A DNA stretch of 64,000 bases from Kazachstania africana CBS 2517 (taxonomy: Eukaryota; Ascomycota; Saccharomycetes; Saccharomycetales; Saccharomycetaceae): the NCBI RefSeq assembly GCF_000304475.1, contig NC_018942.1:806001-870000 (forward strand), read 5' to 3'. The notes below the pieces were generated by a model. It saw only the letters and a program-made list of their open reading frames with translations. It made no database searches and had not been told where the DNA came from. Below are positions 1 through 7,911 of this stretch, piece by piece. The first letter of the stretch is position 1; every line of letters starts with the position of its first letter. The position numbers and the translations under genes are program-made.

Positions 1-96
1 GAATAAGCATAAGGTCTCCTTCAGCCAGTAAACCTTTCTATGATTTTTTGTCTTATAATACACTGAATCAACATATGTGCCTTTCTACAGCTCGCT

Positions 97-136
97 AAAA
101 TTTTTCAACTTTAAAAAAAATGAAATGCGATGAGCT
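97..136 (+). promoter_or_regulatory. RRPE and PAC elements upstream of DHR2
   Basis: AAAATTTTTCA at 97-107 is the reverse form of the RRPE motif, and GCGATGAGCT at 127-136 is a perfect PAC box. The pair lies 65-105 bases before the DHR2 start, the usual arrangement for yeast ribosome-biogenesis genes bound by Stb3 and by Pbf1/Pbf2 (Dot6/Tod6). The motifs are seen directly; their function is inferred. Confidence 0.75.
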
Positions 137-200
137 TGCTAAATAAAGTAAGAGAAGAGATCAAACTGATAGAGCTGCATAATCATATTAATCACTCTAC

Positions 201-2372
201 ATGAGTACCGACAATAGTGGTAGGGTAAAAAAGGCAAAGACTAATACCAAAAAAGTACATCCTTTCAATAAGATCGGTAGGATCAATAATCCAAAAATTG
301 TTAATTTTAGTGATAAGCAAGATGAAAGTGATTCCGATTCTAATCATGTGGAAAACCACAAAACTCTGAGGAATAAAGCAAGGCAACTACTCAAAATAAG
401 ATCAGCATTGCCCGTCTTTCAAAATAAAGATGAAATAATGGGACATATTGAAAGAAATCAAGTTACTGTGCTTATTGGTGAAACTGGTTCTGGTAAGTCG
501 ACACAAATTCCTCAGTTTGTGCTGGAACATTTATATAAGGTTAACAGAAAGGGATCTATTGCTGTGACACAACCTCGTCGTGTTGCTGCCATAAATTTAG
601 CAACACGTGTGGCTAGTGAAAATGGTTGCAATGTTGGAGACAGAGTGGGCTATTCTGTGAGATTTGATAATACTACCAGTGCAAAGACAAGAATAAAATA
701 TCTTACCGATGGTATGCTACTTAGAGAATTAATGATGAACAATTCCTTGAAAGAATATGATACTATAATTATTGATGAAGCCCATGAAAGAACAGTTCTA
801 ACAGATTTAATCTTAGGGTTTTTAAAGTCTCTCATTAATGGTCCAAGAAAAGATCTAAAAATAATTGTCATGTCTGCCACATTACAGGCAAAAAAATTTA
901 GCGACTTCTTCGATAATGCACCAATCTTATTCGTTGAAGGTAGAAAATTTAATGTGTCACAGTACTACCTGAAAGAGCGCTCTGAAGATATTGTAGATAG
1001 TATCATAAAGTGTTGCGTACAAATTAATCAAGGTGAGCAGCTAGGTGACATTTTATGTTTTTTACCTGGCCAAGAAGAAATTGATAAAGCAGTAACTATA
1101 TTGAACAAAATAAGCGAAGCCATCCACAAAGAAACAAAAGTTCCATTGATGATAGCATTTCCATTGTATGCTGCATTGTCTCCTGCAAAGCAAGCGCTAG
1201 TTTTTGCCCCAATTAAAGGTTTTAAAAGGAAGGTAATTTTCAGTACCAATGTTGCTGAAACTTCTGTCACCATATCAGGAATAAAATTTGTTGTGGATTC
1301 TGGACTTCGCAAAGTTAAAGTTTGGAGGCATCAATTAGGTTTAGCCACTTTATTAACGGTACCAATATCGCAAGCCAGTGCTCTGCAGAGAAGTGGTAGA
1401 GCAGGTAGAGAAAGTGAAGGTAAATGTTACAGACTATATCCTGAGGGAGACTTCATGAAATTACCGCAACAAACAGAACCTGAAATTGCTCGTAGCGATA
1501 TTACATCCTCTGTCTTAATGCTAAAAAGATATAACGTCAACGATATTATTAATTGGACCTGGTTCGAGAATCCGGGAAAGGAAGCCATTATTATGGGTTT
1601 ACAGACATTGTACGAACTTGGCGCTTTGGATGACTTTGGTAAAATTACTAGACGTGGGGAACAAATGGCTCTCCTACCGCTCCAACCTCATTTAAGTAGC
1701 GTCTTGATTAGGGCAGGCGAGACTGGGTGTTTAGGAAAGGTCATTGACATTGTTTCCTGTTTGAGTGTCGAAAATTTGTTGCTTAATCCACAACCTGAAG
1801 AACGGGATGAAGTCAATGAACGTCGTTTATCTCTGTGTACGGATGGTAAGAGATATGGTGATTTGATTATGATGAAAGAACTTTTTGATATATATTTTTA
1901 TGAATTAGACAATGGAACAGCATCTGCTTCAGAAAGGCAAGATTGGTGTAAAGAATTGTGTATATCATACCGTGGATTCAAAAACGTTGTGAAGGTAAGA
2001 GAACAATTAAGGATGTATTGTAAAAAACTTTTCAACTCTTCTGATTTAATAGATGATGTGGATACAAGGAGAGTTGGTGGAAATAACGATGAAGTTGCTC
2101 AGATTTTAAAATGTTTCTTGAGTGGGTTCTCTAAGAACAGTGCCATTGGTATGCCTGATAGATCGTATCGTACAGTAACAACCGGTGAGACCATAAGTGT
2201 TCATCCGTCTTCAATTCTTTTCTTAAACAAATCATGTCCTGCTATAATGTACACTGAATTTGTATTCACTACCAAAGGTTATGCAAGAAATGTTAGCAGG
2301 ATCGAACTTGCGTGGTTACAAGAGACTTTACATAACAGCACTCCTGTTGTTAAACAGAAAATAGCTAAATAA
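201..2372 (+). CDS. DHR2: DEAH-box RNA helicase Dhr2
   Basis: Nucleolar DEAH-box ATPase needed for 18S rRNA synthesis and small-subunit processing. The helicase motifs are intact: GETGSGKST at residues 93-101 (motif I), TQPRRVAA near 123, DEAH at 192-195, SAT at 225-227, TNVAETSVTI near 349 and QRSGRAGR at 396-403, followed by the helicase-associated and OB-type C-terminal regions. At 723 residues it is close to S. cerevisiae Dhr2 (YKL078W). It has a short charged N-terminus, unlike the long extensions of Prp2, Prp16 and Prp22, and its place beside PSG1 (YKL077W in S. cerevisiae) supports Dhr2 over the splicing helicases. PAC and RRPE boxes lie upstream. It converges on SEN15, with stops 84 bases apart. 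Confidence 0.95.
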   Translation: MSTDNSGRVKKAKTNTKKVHPFNKIGRINNPKIVNFSDKQDESDSDSNHVENHKTLRNKARQLLKIRSALPVFQNKDEIMGHIERNQVTVLIGETGSGKSTQIPQFVLEHLYKVNRKGSIAVTQPRRVAAINLATRVASENGCNVGDRVGYSVRFDNTTSAKTRIKYLTDGMLLRELMMNNSLKEYDTIIIDEAHERTVLTDLILGFLKSLINGPRKDLKIIVMSATLQAKKFSDFFDNAPILFVEGRKFNVSQYYLKERSEDIVDSIIKCCVQINQGEQLGDILCFLPGQEEIDKAVTILNKISEAIHKETKVPLMIAFPLYAALSPAKQALVFAPIKGFKRKVIFSTNVAETSVTISGIKFVVDSGLRKVKVWRHQLGLATLLTVPISQASALQRSGRAGRESEGKCYRLYPEGDFMKLPQQTEPEIARSDITSSVLMLKRYNVNDIINWTWFENPGKEAIIMGLQTLYELGALDDFGKITRRGEQMALLPLQPHLSSVLIRAGETGCLGKVIDIVSCLSVENLLLNPQPEERDEVNERRLSLCTDGKRYGDLIMMKELFDIYFYELDNGTASASERQDWCKELCISYRGFKNVVKVREQLRMYCKKLFNSSDLIDDVDTRRVGGNNDEVAQILKCFLSGFSKNSAIGMPDRSYRTVTTGETISVHPSSILFLNKSCPAIMYTEFVFTTKGYARNVSRIELAWLQETLHNSTPVVKQKIAK

Positions 2373-2456
2373 TTCTTATAGTACATATTGAAATATTTAT
2401 AGATGCGAGGTCCAAATGAATTTGGCACATGGGAATATATAAAACCGATAGATGGA

Positions 2457-2831
2457 TTAGACTTTACCGGGGCCATGAATACCCTTGTATATGTAATAGA
2501 AGACAATTGTTCCATCATCGTTGACTATTGCCAAAAGTAATCGTTCAGTAAACGGATCACATAATTGCTTGTACACTTCGTCGAGACACTCCAAAGTGAG
2601 ATATTGTTCATTATATTGAGATAAGCTTACAGGTAAGATATATTCTTCAATTGTGCCATTCTCATCGAGGTTATCTTCGCTGGAAGATTGGGGCGGACTT
2701 CCTTTCAATAATTTGATCTTCCTATCTTTCCACGATAAACTTCTGTCCTGAACTTCCACGTTCTTCCATTTCTGGAAATGAAGTAGGTTGGTCTGCACTA
2801 GCCATTCGATTGAATCTCTGTCAACGCTCAT
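2457..2831 (-). CDS. SEN15: tRNA-splicing endonuclease subunit Sen15
   Basis: Small structural subunit of the Sen2-Sen34-Sen54-Sen15 endonuclease that cuts introns from pre-tRNA. In yeast the complex sits at the mitochondrial surface. The protein has 124 residues (S. cerevisiae 128). It has the N-terminal helix with SLVxTNLLHFQ-like spacing, an LSWK segment, EYLTLE-like strand residues (QYLTLECLDEV), and the C-terminal strand NDDGTIVFYYIYKG typical of the family. It lacks a catalytic His/Lys set, as Sen15 should. In S. cerevisiae SEN15 is YMR059W on chromosome XIII, whereas its neighbours here, DHR2 and PSG1, are on chromosome XI, so this position reflects the merged ancestral order. It is a likely partner for processing the two intron-containing tRNAs in this window. 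Confidence 0.85.
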   Translation of the reverse strand: MSVDRDSIEWLVQTNLLHFQKWKNVEVQDRSLSWKDRKIKLLKGSPPQSSSEDNLDENGTIEEYILPVSLSQYNEQYLTLECLDEVYKQLCDPFTERLLLAIVNDDGTIVFYYIYKGIHGPGKV

Positions 2832-2908
2832 CGAAACACCCAGGATTCTAACGGATATATAGGCCTAAGGACACTAAATTACTTCGTTCAATATACTGGC
2901 TAGTTTGA

Positions 2909-2918
2909 AGCTCATCGC
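2909..2918 (-). promoter_or_regulatory. PAC box in the SEN15-PSG1 intergenic region
   Basis: AGCTCATCGC at 2909-2918 is a perfect inverted PAC box, 78 bases upstream of SEN15 and 184 bases upstream of PSG1. A second, partial copy (GATGAGCTC) lies at 3001-3009. The region 2832-3101 is a divergent promoter for both genes. Confidence 0.5.
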
Positions 2919-3101
2919 ATCAATTTTTTTTTTCACTCGGCAGAATTATTTTCCGTCATTTTAATATCTCAAGGAAATTTCAAAATTTTACTTTACTTTT
3001 GATGAGCTCTTGAATGCAAAGCAATCCCAATCTTTGAAAGTTTTTTAATTTTGCAACTAGTAATTAACTCTATCAAACCAGATTGAATTCAAGTGATCAG
3101 C

Positions 3102-4274
3102 ATGAAATTTGGTTCTTTTCTTCTCATGGCAGCGGCGTTAAACCTTGCCAATGCCGCTAGAGAAGTGATCCGTCCAAAGGCAGATAAAGAGACAACATCA
3201 GAAGAGTTAAAACCCTGGCTGCGTACCATTTATTCGACAAAGGCCGAAATTGTGACACCAACAGTCATAGCTGGTGTTACTTTTTCTGCAAAACCTGCTG
3301 CAACTCCTGATCCATTAGAGCCATGGGTTTCTCTAAATAAAGATGGTTCGCCAAAAACTATAAAGCCAGAGCTAAAGAATGGTCGTACTAAGAACCCACA
3401 TCCTGAATATTCCACATACTTCCAGACAGCCAGCGTCCGTACTTTCTCCTATGAGGAACTGAAGGCGCACAACATGGATCCTAACGATGTATACGAAGAA
3501 GAAGTGTTCATTGATGAAGACAAGACGTACGTTTCACTGAACCCGATCATCAGATGCACACCAGAACGTTATTTCATGAAAGGTTCAGCAAATGATATCT
3601 CAAGTCAACCATTTTGTACACCACGTGAAAACACCAGTTGGAAAGTTGGTAAAACCTATTTTGTTTCATGGTTCACAAGATTTTTCGAAGATGAGTTTTC
3701 TGGTGAAGTTGTAGAGAATGTTCGTGTCCACTTATCTTATGTCAAAGAAAAGGCTTCAGAAAAGGGTTTCCACAAGAGGGATATCCCAGCCACCTTTTTC
3801 TCATCTGAATGGCTAAAGAACGTTGACGGTATGTACGGCATTGAGATTGACGGGGATTGGTTACAGGGCCAATACGAACGTAAAATTGTGGTATCTGTAC
3901 AACCATCAAACATTCCAGATGAAGAATTCAATCCATTAGAAAATGGTGTCCTATTATATATGATTCAAGGCTCAAAAGTTTCTAAATATTCAAAGGAAGA
4001 ATTGGCCTTACAGGATGCTGGCATCAGCAATGACAAATGGTATTATGTGGCTTTGAGTATCCCTACCATGGTGATCTTCGCCCTAGTGTGCATTTACTTC
4101 TTCTTACACTATAACGGCAAATATAGAGATTTTTCTGACGTTACCCAGGCTGCTTTAGGTAAGAGGCATCGTGTTCTTGGTGAAGTTTCCAAAATGAAGA
4201 AGTTCAGGAAAATGAAGAACCATAAGTATTCTGAGCTACCAAGTTACAACGAGAAGTCTAGTAAACAGCACTAG
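3102..4274 (+). CDS. PSG1: Psg1-type Golgi/ER membrane protein (Pma1 stabilisation)
   Basis: Ortholog by sequence character and position of YKL077W/Psg1, a single-pass secretory-pathway protein that helps stabilise the plasma-membrane H+-ATPase Pma1 in the Golgi. The ATG at 3102 is used, because the open frame upstream starts only with GTG at 3093. The 390 residues comprise a signal peptide (about 1-19, ending NLANA), a lumenal domain with paired cysteines and an NTS sequon near residue 177, a dibasic HKRD site near 225-226 that could be a Kex2 cleavage point, a transmembrane helix at about 314-337, and a basic cytosolic tail. Psg1 is reported to be glycosylated and processed, which fits. The neighbours DHR2 and YKL075C-like match S. 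cerevisiae order. Confidence 0.85.
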   Translation: MKFGSFLLMAAALNLANAAREVIRPKADKETTSEELKPWLRTIYSTKAEIVTPTVIAGVTFSAKPAATPDPLEPWVSLNKDGSPKTIKPELKNGRTKNPHPEYSTYFQTASVRTFSYEELKAHNMDPNDVYEEEVFIDEDKTYVSLNPIIRCTPERYFMKGSANDISSQPFCTPRENTSWKVGKTYFVSWFTRFFEDEFSGEVVENVRVHLSYVKEKASEKGFHKRDIPATFFSSEWLKNVDGMYGIEIDGDWLQGQYERKIVVSVQPSNIPDEEFNPLENGVLLYMIQGSKVSKYSKEELALQDAGISNDKWYYVALSIPTMVIFALVCIYFFLHYNGKYRDFSDVTQAALGKRHRVLGEVSKMKKFRKMKNHKYSELPSYNEKSSKQH

Positions 4275-4401
4275 TTTTATAGCGCTGGTGGATATTTATT
4301 TTAACTGTATTGAAAAACTTCAAATTTAAAAGAAAGCTACGTTATCTACTTTCTTCACAAAATATATATATAATTTTTTTCTTACATATAATGTATTCAT
4401 G

Positions 4402-5676
4402 TTAAATCCACTTTTGTCTTGCTGCAACTTCACAAATCTTTTCTAGCGTTATTACTCTTGGATCCGGTTTGAAAGTTTCCTTTACATTGTCATTTTTTTG
4501 AATGACTCTTGTATTTTCATTCCCTTCATCATCGTCATCAGCACCTGCGTCCTCGATGTAATAGAAAAATGGTTCCAAAACTAATAAAACCTTCCAAAAG
4601 GCCTTGTTCCCACAATTTTTGAAAAGTACATTCAGTAACGATGGTAAAAACTCCAATTCTATGTATTCTTCTGCACAACAAACAAACTCGTCCAGCTCGT
4701 AGTCTTGTTCATCTGCTGATAACGTGGAGTACATTTCGGACAAGAGGGTAAGCTCTTTGCTTATTGTCTTTGGTATATCTTGACGTGCTTGCCATAGCAA
4801 TTTCTGAGCTCTTTGTAATCTTTCTTGAGTCACAATATCATTTTTTTCACTATCCTTAGAGGTTGGATCTAATATAGCATCTGAACCCTCATTCACCTCT
4901 TCAGTAACTGGCAGAAAGCCGTTACGTTCACTTTTCTCCATCAATTCATTATATTCATTGTATAATGATATTATTTTCATCATTGGTTTATATAACTGTT
5001 GGCAGACTTTCATCTCAGAATGTGGTACAATTATTTTTTCCAGATAGTGATTGATTAGGCCTTCCATAAAGTTAGCCCATATCGAAGAAAACACATAGTT
5101 TTCATCGTACGACGATTCATTGAAGTCTTGGTTGATATTTTGTTGAATGATTCTTTCAGTTAATGTAGGAAAACGCTCTTCACTTGTAACGTCCCTCTCA
5201 TTTTTTTTCTTTGTACTCTTCTTTGGATCTTTGCTACTATCAGTAGCTTTTTTCTCAGCAGCAGAACCATGCTCATCTTTATCTAACCAGTATTCTGGGC
5301 CACCTCTTTCAGACAATGTAACTAATAAAAGAAACAATTTTGATTTAGCCCACGGACTCAATTGATCAGTATATTTGTCGCTGATCCTACTGACATCCCT
5401 ATTAATTTTTCTATGGATACATCTAATAAACTTGCTGATATAGTGGGTTTTCCTTAGACCATATTTTTCACTTAGATATGCGACAGAGGTAATGACATCG
5501 TAATTGGATCCTTCAATGTCCATATCTCTATTAAAAATAAAGGAAGGGGCTCTACGTCTTTTAATATTGCGTCTACTCCTCCTTTGACTGAGTTCATGTC
5601 TTTTTGTCTCTGTGCAATGTTCACAAGTGCAATCATTGCCCTGCAGTTCAGCCGATCCTGGTAATATAGAAGTCAT
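4402..5676 (-). CDS. conserved protein of unknown function, YKL075C-like
   Basis: Assigned to the uncharacterised YKL075C family by size (425 residues against 450) and by position between PSG1 and MUD2. The ATG at 5676 is taken; a TTG-initiated frame reaches 5691. Visible features are a CTCEHC cysteine cluster near residues 18-23, a strongly basic stretch (about 30-42), a Lys/Ser-rich low-complexity linker near 155-170, and otherwise helical, soluble sequence. There is no signal peptide or transmembrane helix. The N-terminal Cys/basic block could bind metal or nucleic acid, but this is only a suggestion. An Abf1-type site lies in its promoter. I do not know its function. Confidence 0.75.
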   Translation of the reverse strand: MTSILPGSAELQGNDCTCEHCTETKRHELSQRRSRRNIKRRRAPSFIFNRDMDIEGSNYDVITSVAYLSEKYGLRKTHYISKFIRCIHRKINRDVSRISDKYTDQLSPWAKSKLFLLLVTLSERGGPEYWLDKDEHGSAAEKKATDSSKDPKKSTKKKNERDVTSEERFPTLTERIIQQNINQDFNESSYDENYVFSSIWANFMEGLINHYLEKIIVPHSEMKVCQQLYKPMMKIISLYNEYNELMEKSERNGFLPVTEEVNEGSDAILDPTSKDSEKNDIVTQERLQRAQKLLWQARQDIPKTISKELTLLSEMYSTLSADEQDYELDEFVCCAEEYIELEFLPSLLNVLFKNCGNKAFWKVLLVLEPFFYYIEDAGADDDDEGNENTRVIQKNDNVKETFKPDPRVITLEKICEVAARQKWI

Positions 5677-5867
5677 CGTAACTCGAAACAAAAAAAGGAC
5701 CTTGTATGAGACGATTTCAGCTTCTATTCAACGCTCTGAAAAGATATTGGTCGACTAATTTGGTATCTAAGCTGGCTCTCGATAAGCTTCTGTTTTTGCA
5801 ATATTGAAGTAGTTACCCATCGAAACTCGATCGTTTAAAATTCTAAAATTTTCGATTCTTGATATCG

Positions 5868-5880
5868 ATCGCTCTACACG
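5868..5880 (+). promoter_or_regulatory. Abf1 consensus site
   Basis: ATCGC-N5-ACG at 5868-5880 fits RTCRYNNNNNACG. It lies about 190 bases upstream of the YKL075C-like start and just past the MUD2 stop. The rest of 5677-5951 shows nothing else notable. Confidence 0.5.
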
Positions 5881-5951
5881 TAAATATGATAGACTATAGA
5901 TTTTATATACAAATAAAGCCATGTACGCAGCTATTTGAACGCATGACATTT

Positions 5952-7415
5952 CTATAGTAGCACTTTTGGTGTATCAAAATCATTCTCGTTTACAAATGCG
6001 GTCAAAATGGTTCTTCCGTTAAATTGAGTGCCCGATATCCTCTCCATGGCCTTTAAAGCAGCCTCCGGTGTAATAAATTTTACATATATGTTTCCTGCGT
6101 GCTCCTTGACATGCTCGAAGTTTAGCCTGTAATTTACACTAGGTTGAACAATCTTAGTCATCTCTACGTCCTCCTTCAAGATGGTAGTTAGTTTTTCTTC
6201 AACAATTTTGACAAAGTCCATCTCTTTCAAATCCACTGGGTCAACGCAATTTAACAATACTAGTACTTTTGACTGAGAAACATATTTTTCTTTAACCTTT
6301 TGCTTCAGAGTTCCGAAATTAAGAGAGGAAACAGTTTGCTTCAGTGTTTCACTTTCGTTTGGCTTGAACCATTTCAATGGTGAGAGCTTCTTTAGAATTG
6401 CATCATCTAGCTTGTCGAAAACTAACAAACAGCACCCTGTTGGAACCGCATTACTTTCCTTATCTAGATAGTTCAAGGGAAATATTTGACAATTTGTAAT
6501 ATTTTTAGACTTTAAAATCTCGGAAACGTTGTCTTCATTCAATTCTTCTAAAGCAATGACATTACTACCACATTTTGGATTTAGGCTGTCAATTTGTTCC
6601 ACGTATCCGTTGGGTCTGTACCAAGTCGTTGTTAGTAAACTTGCTCTCTTGTTAAAAAAAGATCGACAGCTAAAGACCATAGTTGTGCATTCAGCAGAAT
6701 TAAAATCAACGATAGCAGTGCGTAAAGGTTCATGGAAGAAAAAATTTTCCATTTTAAAATCCTGTTGTTGACCATCCATAAATGTCTTTAATGCACTTTT
6801 CAAATTTTCAACGTCGTCAACGGTAATACCTTTTACTATGAGCTTAGAATTCAACGTAGATGCTGAAAAGTTCTCATATACTTCTTTATTTCCAGCAAAG
6901 GGACCATTCGGTCTTGTTTGATGGTAGCGATAGTTAGTTCTTCTATTTTCATAATTTTGCTGATTATAATTGAGGTTGGCCCTACCGTAGTCACCTCTAT
7001 TATTGCCATAGTTACTATTGTTGTATCTCGTACCTTGGCGTTGCCATTTGTTATCCCCTCTATTCTCGTATCTGGAGCCAGAATAACTCTGCTCTCTTTG
7101 GTCCCTATTCCGAGTTCTATATCTACTAGCTTTCATATCTTCCTCGTGTCGATAAGCCGCCCAGTCGGTTTGACCTCTCATATCCTGATATGGATCTCTC
7201 TGCTGGGAACTGCTGTGATAACGATTTGAAGGACCGCTTGGGAAAGCCGGAGCATCATTTCTTGGCGGCACACTGGCCCTTGGACCAGATGGGGGTTGTC
7301 TGTTGTATGTGGAATTCTGATTCAAAACATGCTCTTTAGTTGAGTTTTCATCTTTTTTGCCTAGTGAAGCAATAATTTTAGCTCTTAACGATTCTAAAGT
7401 TCTATTTTCAGACAT
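5952..7415 (-). CDS. MUD2: U2AF65-like splicing factor Mud2
   Basis: Branchpoint-bridging partner of Msl5 in the commitment complex; recognises the branchpoint/polypyrimidine region of pre-mRNA. It has 487 residues (S. cerevisiae 527). The first 170 residues are low complexity, rich in Arg, Asn, Tyr, Gly and Ser (RNDQREQ-, NNRGDYG-type runs). A degenerate RRM-like segment spans about 175-270, and a C-terminal UHM-type RRM about 370-480 (VLVLLNCVDP as RNP2-like strand, NIYVKFITPEAALKAMERISG as RNP1-like strand). The UHM loop reads GRTI where classical UHMs have R-x-F, so ligand recognition may differ. Position between YKL075C-like and LHS1 matches S. cerevisiae exactly. Confidence 0.88.
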   Translation of the reverse strand: MSENRTLESLRAKIIASLGKKDENSTKEHVLNQNSTYNRQPPSGPRASVPPRNDAPAFPSGPSNRYHSSSQQRDPYQDMRGQTDWAAYRHEEDMKASRYRTRNRDQREQSYSGSRYENRGDNKWQRQGTRYNNSNYGNNRGDYGRANLNYNQQNYENRRTNYRYHQTRPNGPFAGNKEVYENFSASTLNSKLIVKGITVDDVENLKSALKTFMDGQQQDFKMENFFFHEPLRTAIVDFNSAECTTMVFSCRSFFNKRASLLTTTWYRPNGYVEQIDSLNPKCGSNVIALEELNEDNVSEILKSKNITNCQIFPLNYLDKESNAVPTGCCLLVFDKLDDAILKKLSPLKWFKPNESETLKQTVSSLNFGTLKQKVKEKYVSQSKVLVLLNCVDPVDLKEMDFVKIVEEKLTTILKEDVEMTKIVQPSVNYRLNFEHVKEHAGNIYVKFITPEAALKAMERISGTQFNGRTILTAFVNENDFDTPKVLL

Positions 7416-7911
7416 ACTGGCTTTCTCTGTACAATCCTATTCCTGTTTCCCAATATCAACTGTAATGGGTATGTGACTTCAGCGGTACGGATGACTGACT
7501 ACTAACTACAGTAACACTCGTTACAAATTCTTCGATGACCCTCTCAATCAAAATTTTCAGCTTCCTCAATGAATTCCGCTTCACTAACACTATCGTAGTA
7601 TACGATTCTAAGATCTTTGTTAGTGGAAGACTTTCAGTAATTGCTGGTGATAACGCAGAAGCTGACAATATCGTCTTGCAATTTAGATTGTATAGCTCTA
7701 TAAAATAGATTGTCTTTTAACTTATATTTCACTATAATATCATGGTGGAATATTACAGTCTGGCTGACTTTTCATAACTTAACGCGCTGTATCGACCATT
7801 GCGACAAAATGATCGAAATTTCAAAGTTCAGACCACGTTATTCACATTCAGCAAAACTCAGAATTGGTTCAAGAGGCCAATATTCACATATAGAAACCCG
7901 AGGTAACATTG
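7416..7911. promoter_or_regulatory. divergent MUD2-LHS1 promoter region
   Basis: A 496-base shared upstream region. On the minus strand near 7778-7790 it contains ACAGCGCGTTA, one mismatch from the ACAGCGTGT core of the unfolded-protein-response element. S. cerevisiae LHS1 is UPR-induced, so this is a plausible but weak UPRE. No other strong motif is seen. Confidence 0.3.

Noticed and set aside
5767..5949. 60-codon frame between YKL075C-like and MUD2
   Set aside because: It overlaps the promoter with an Abf1 site and has no family features.
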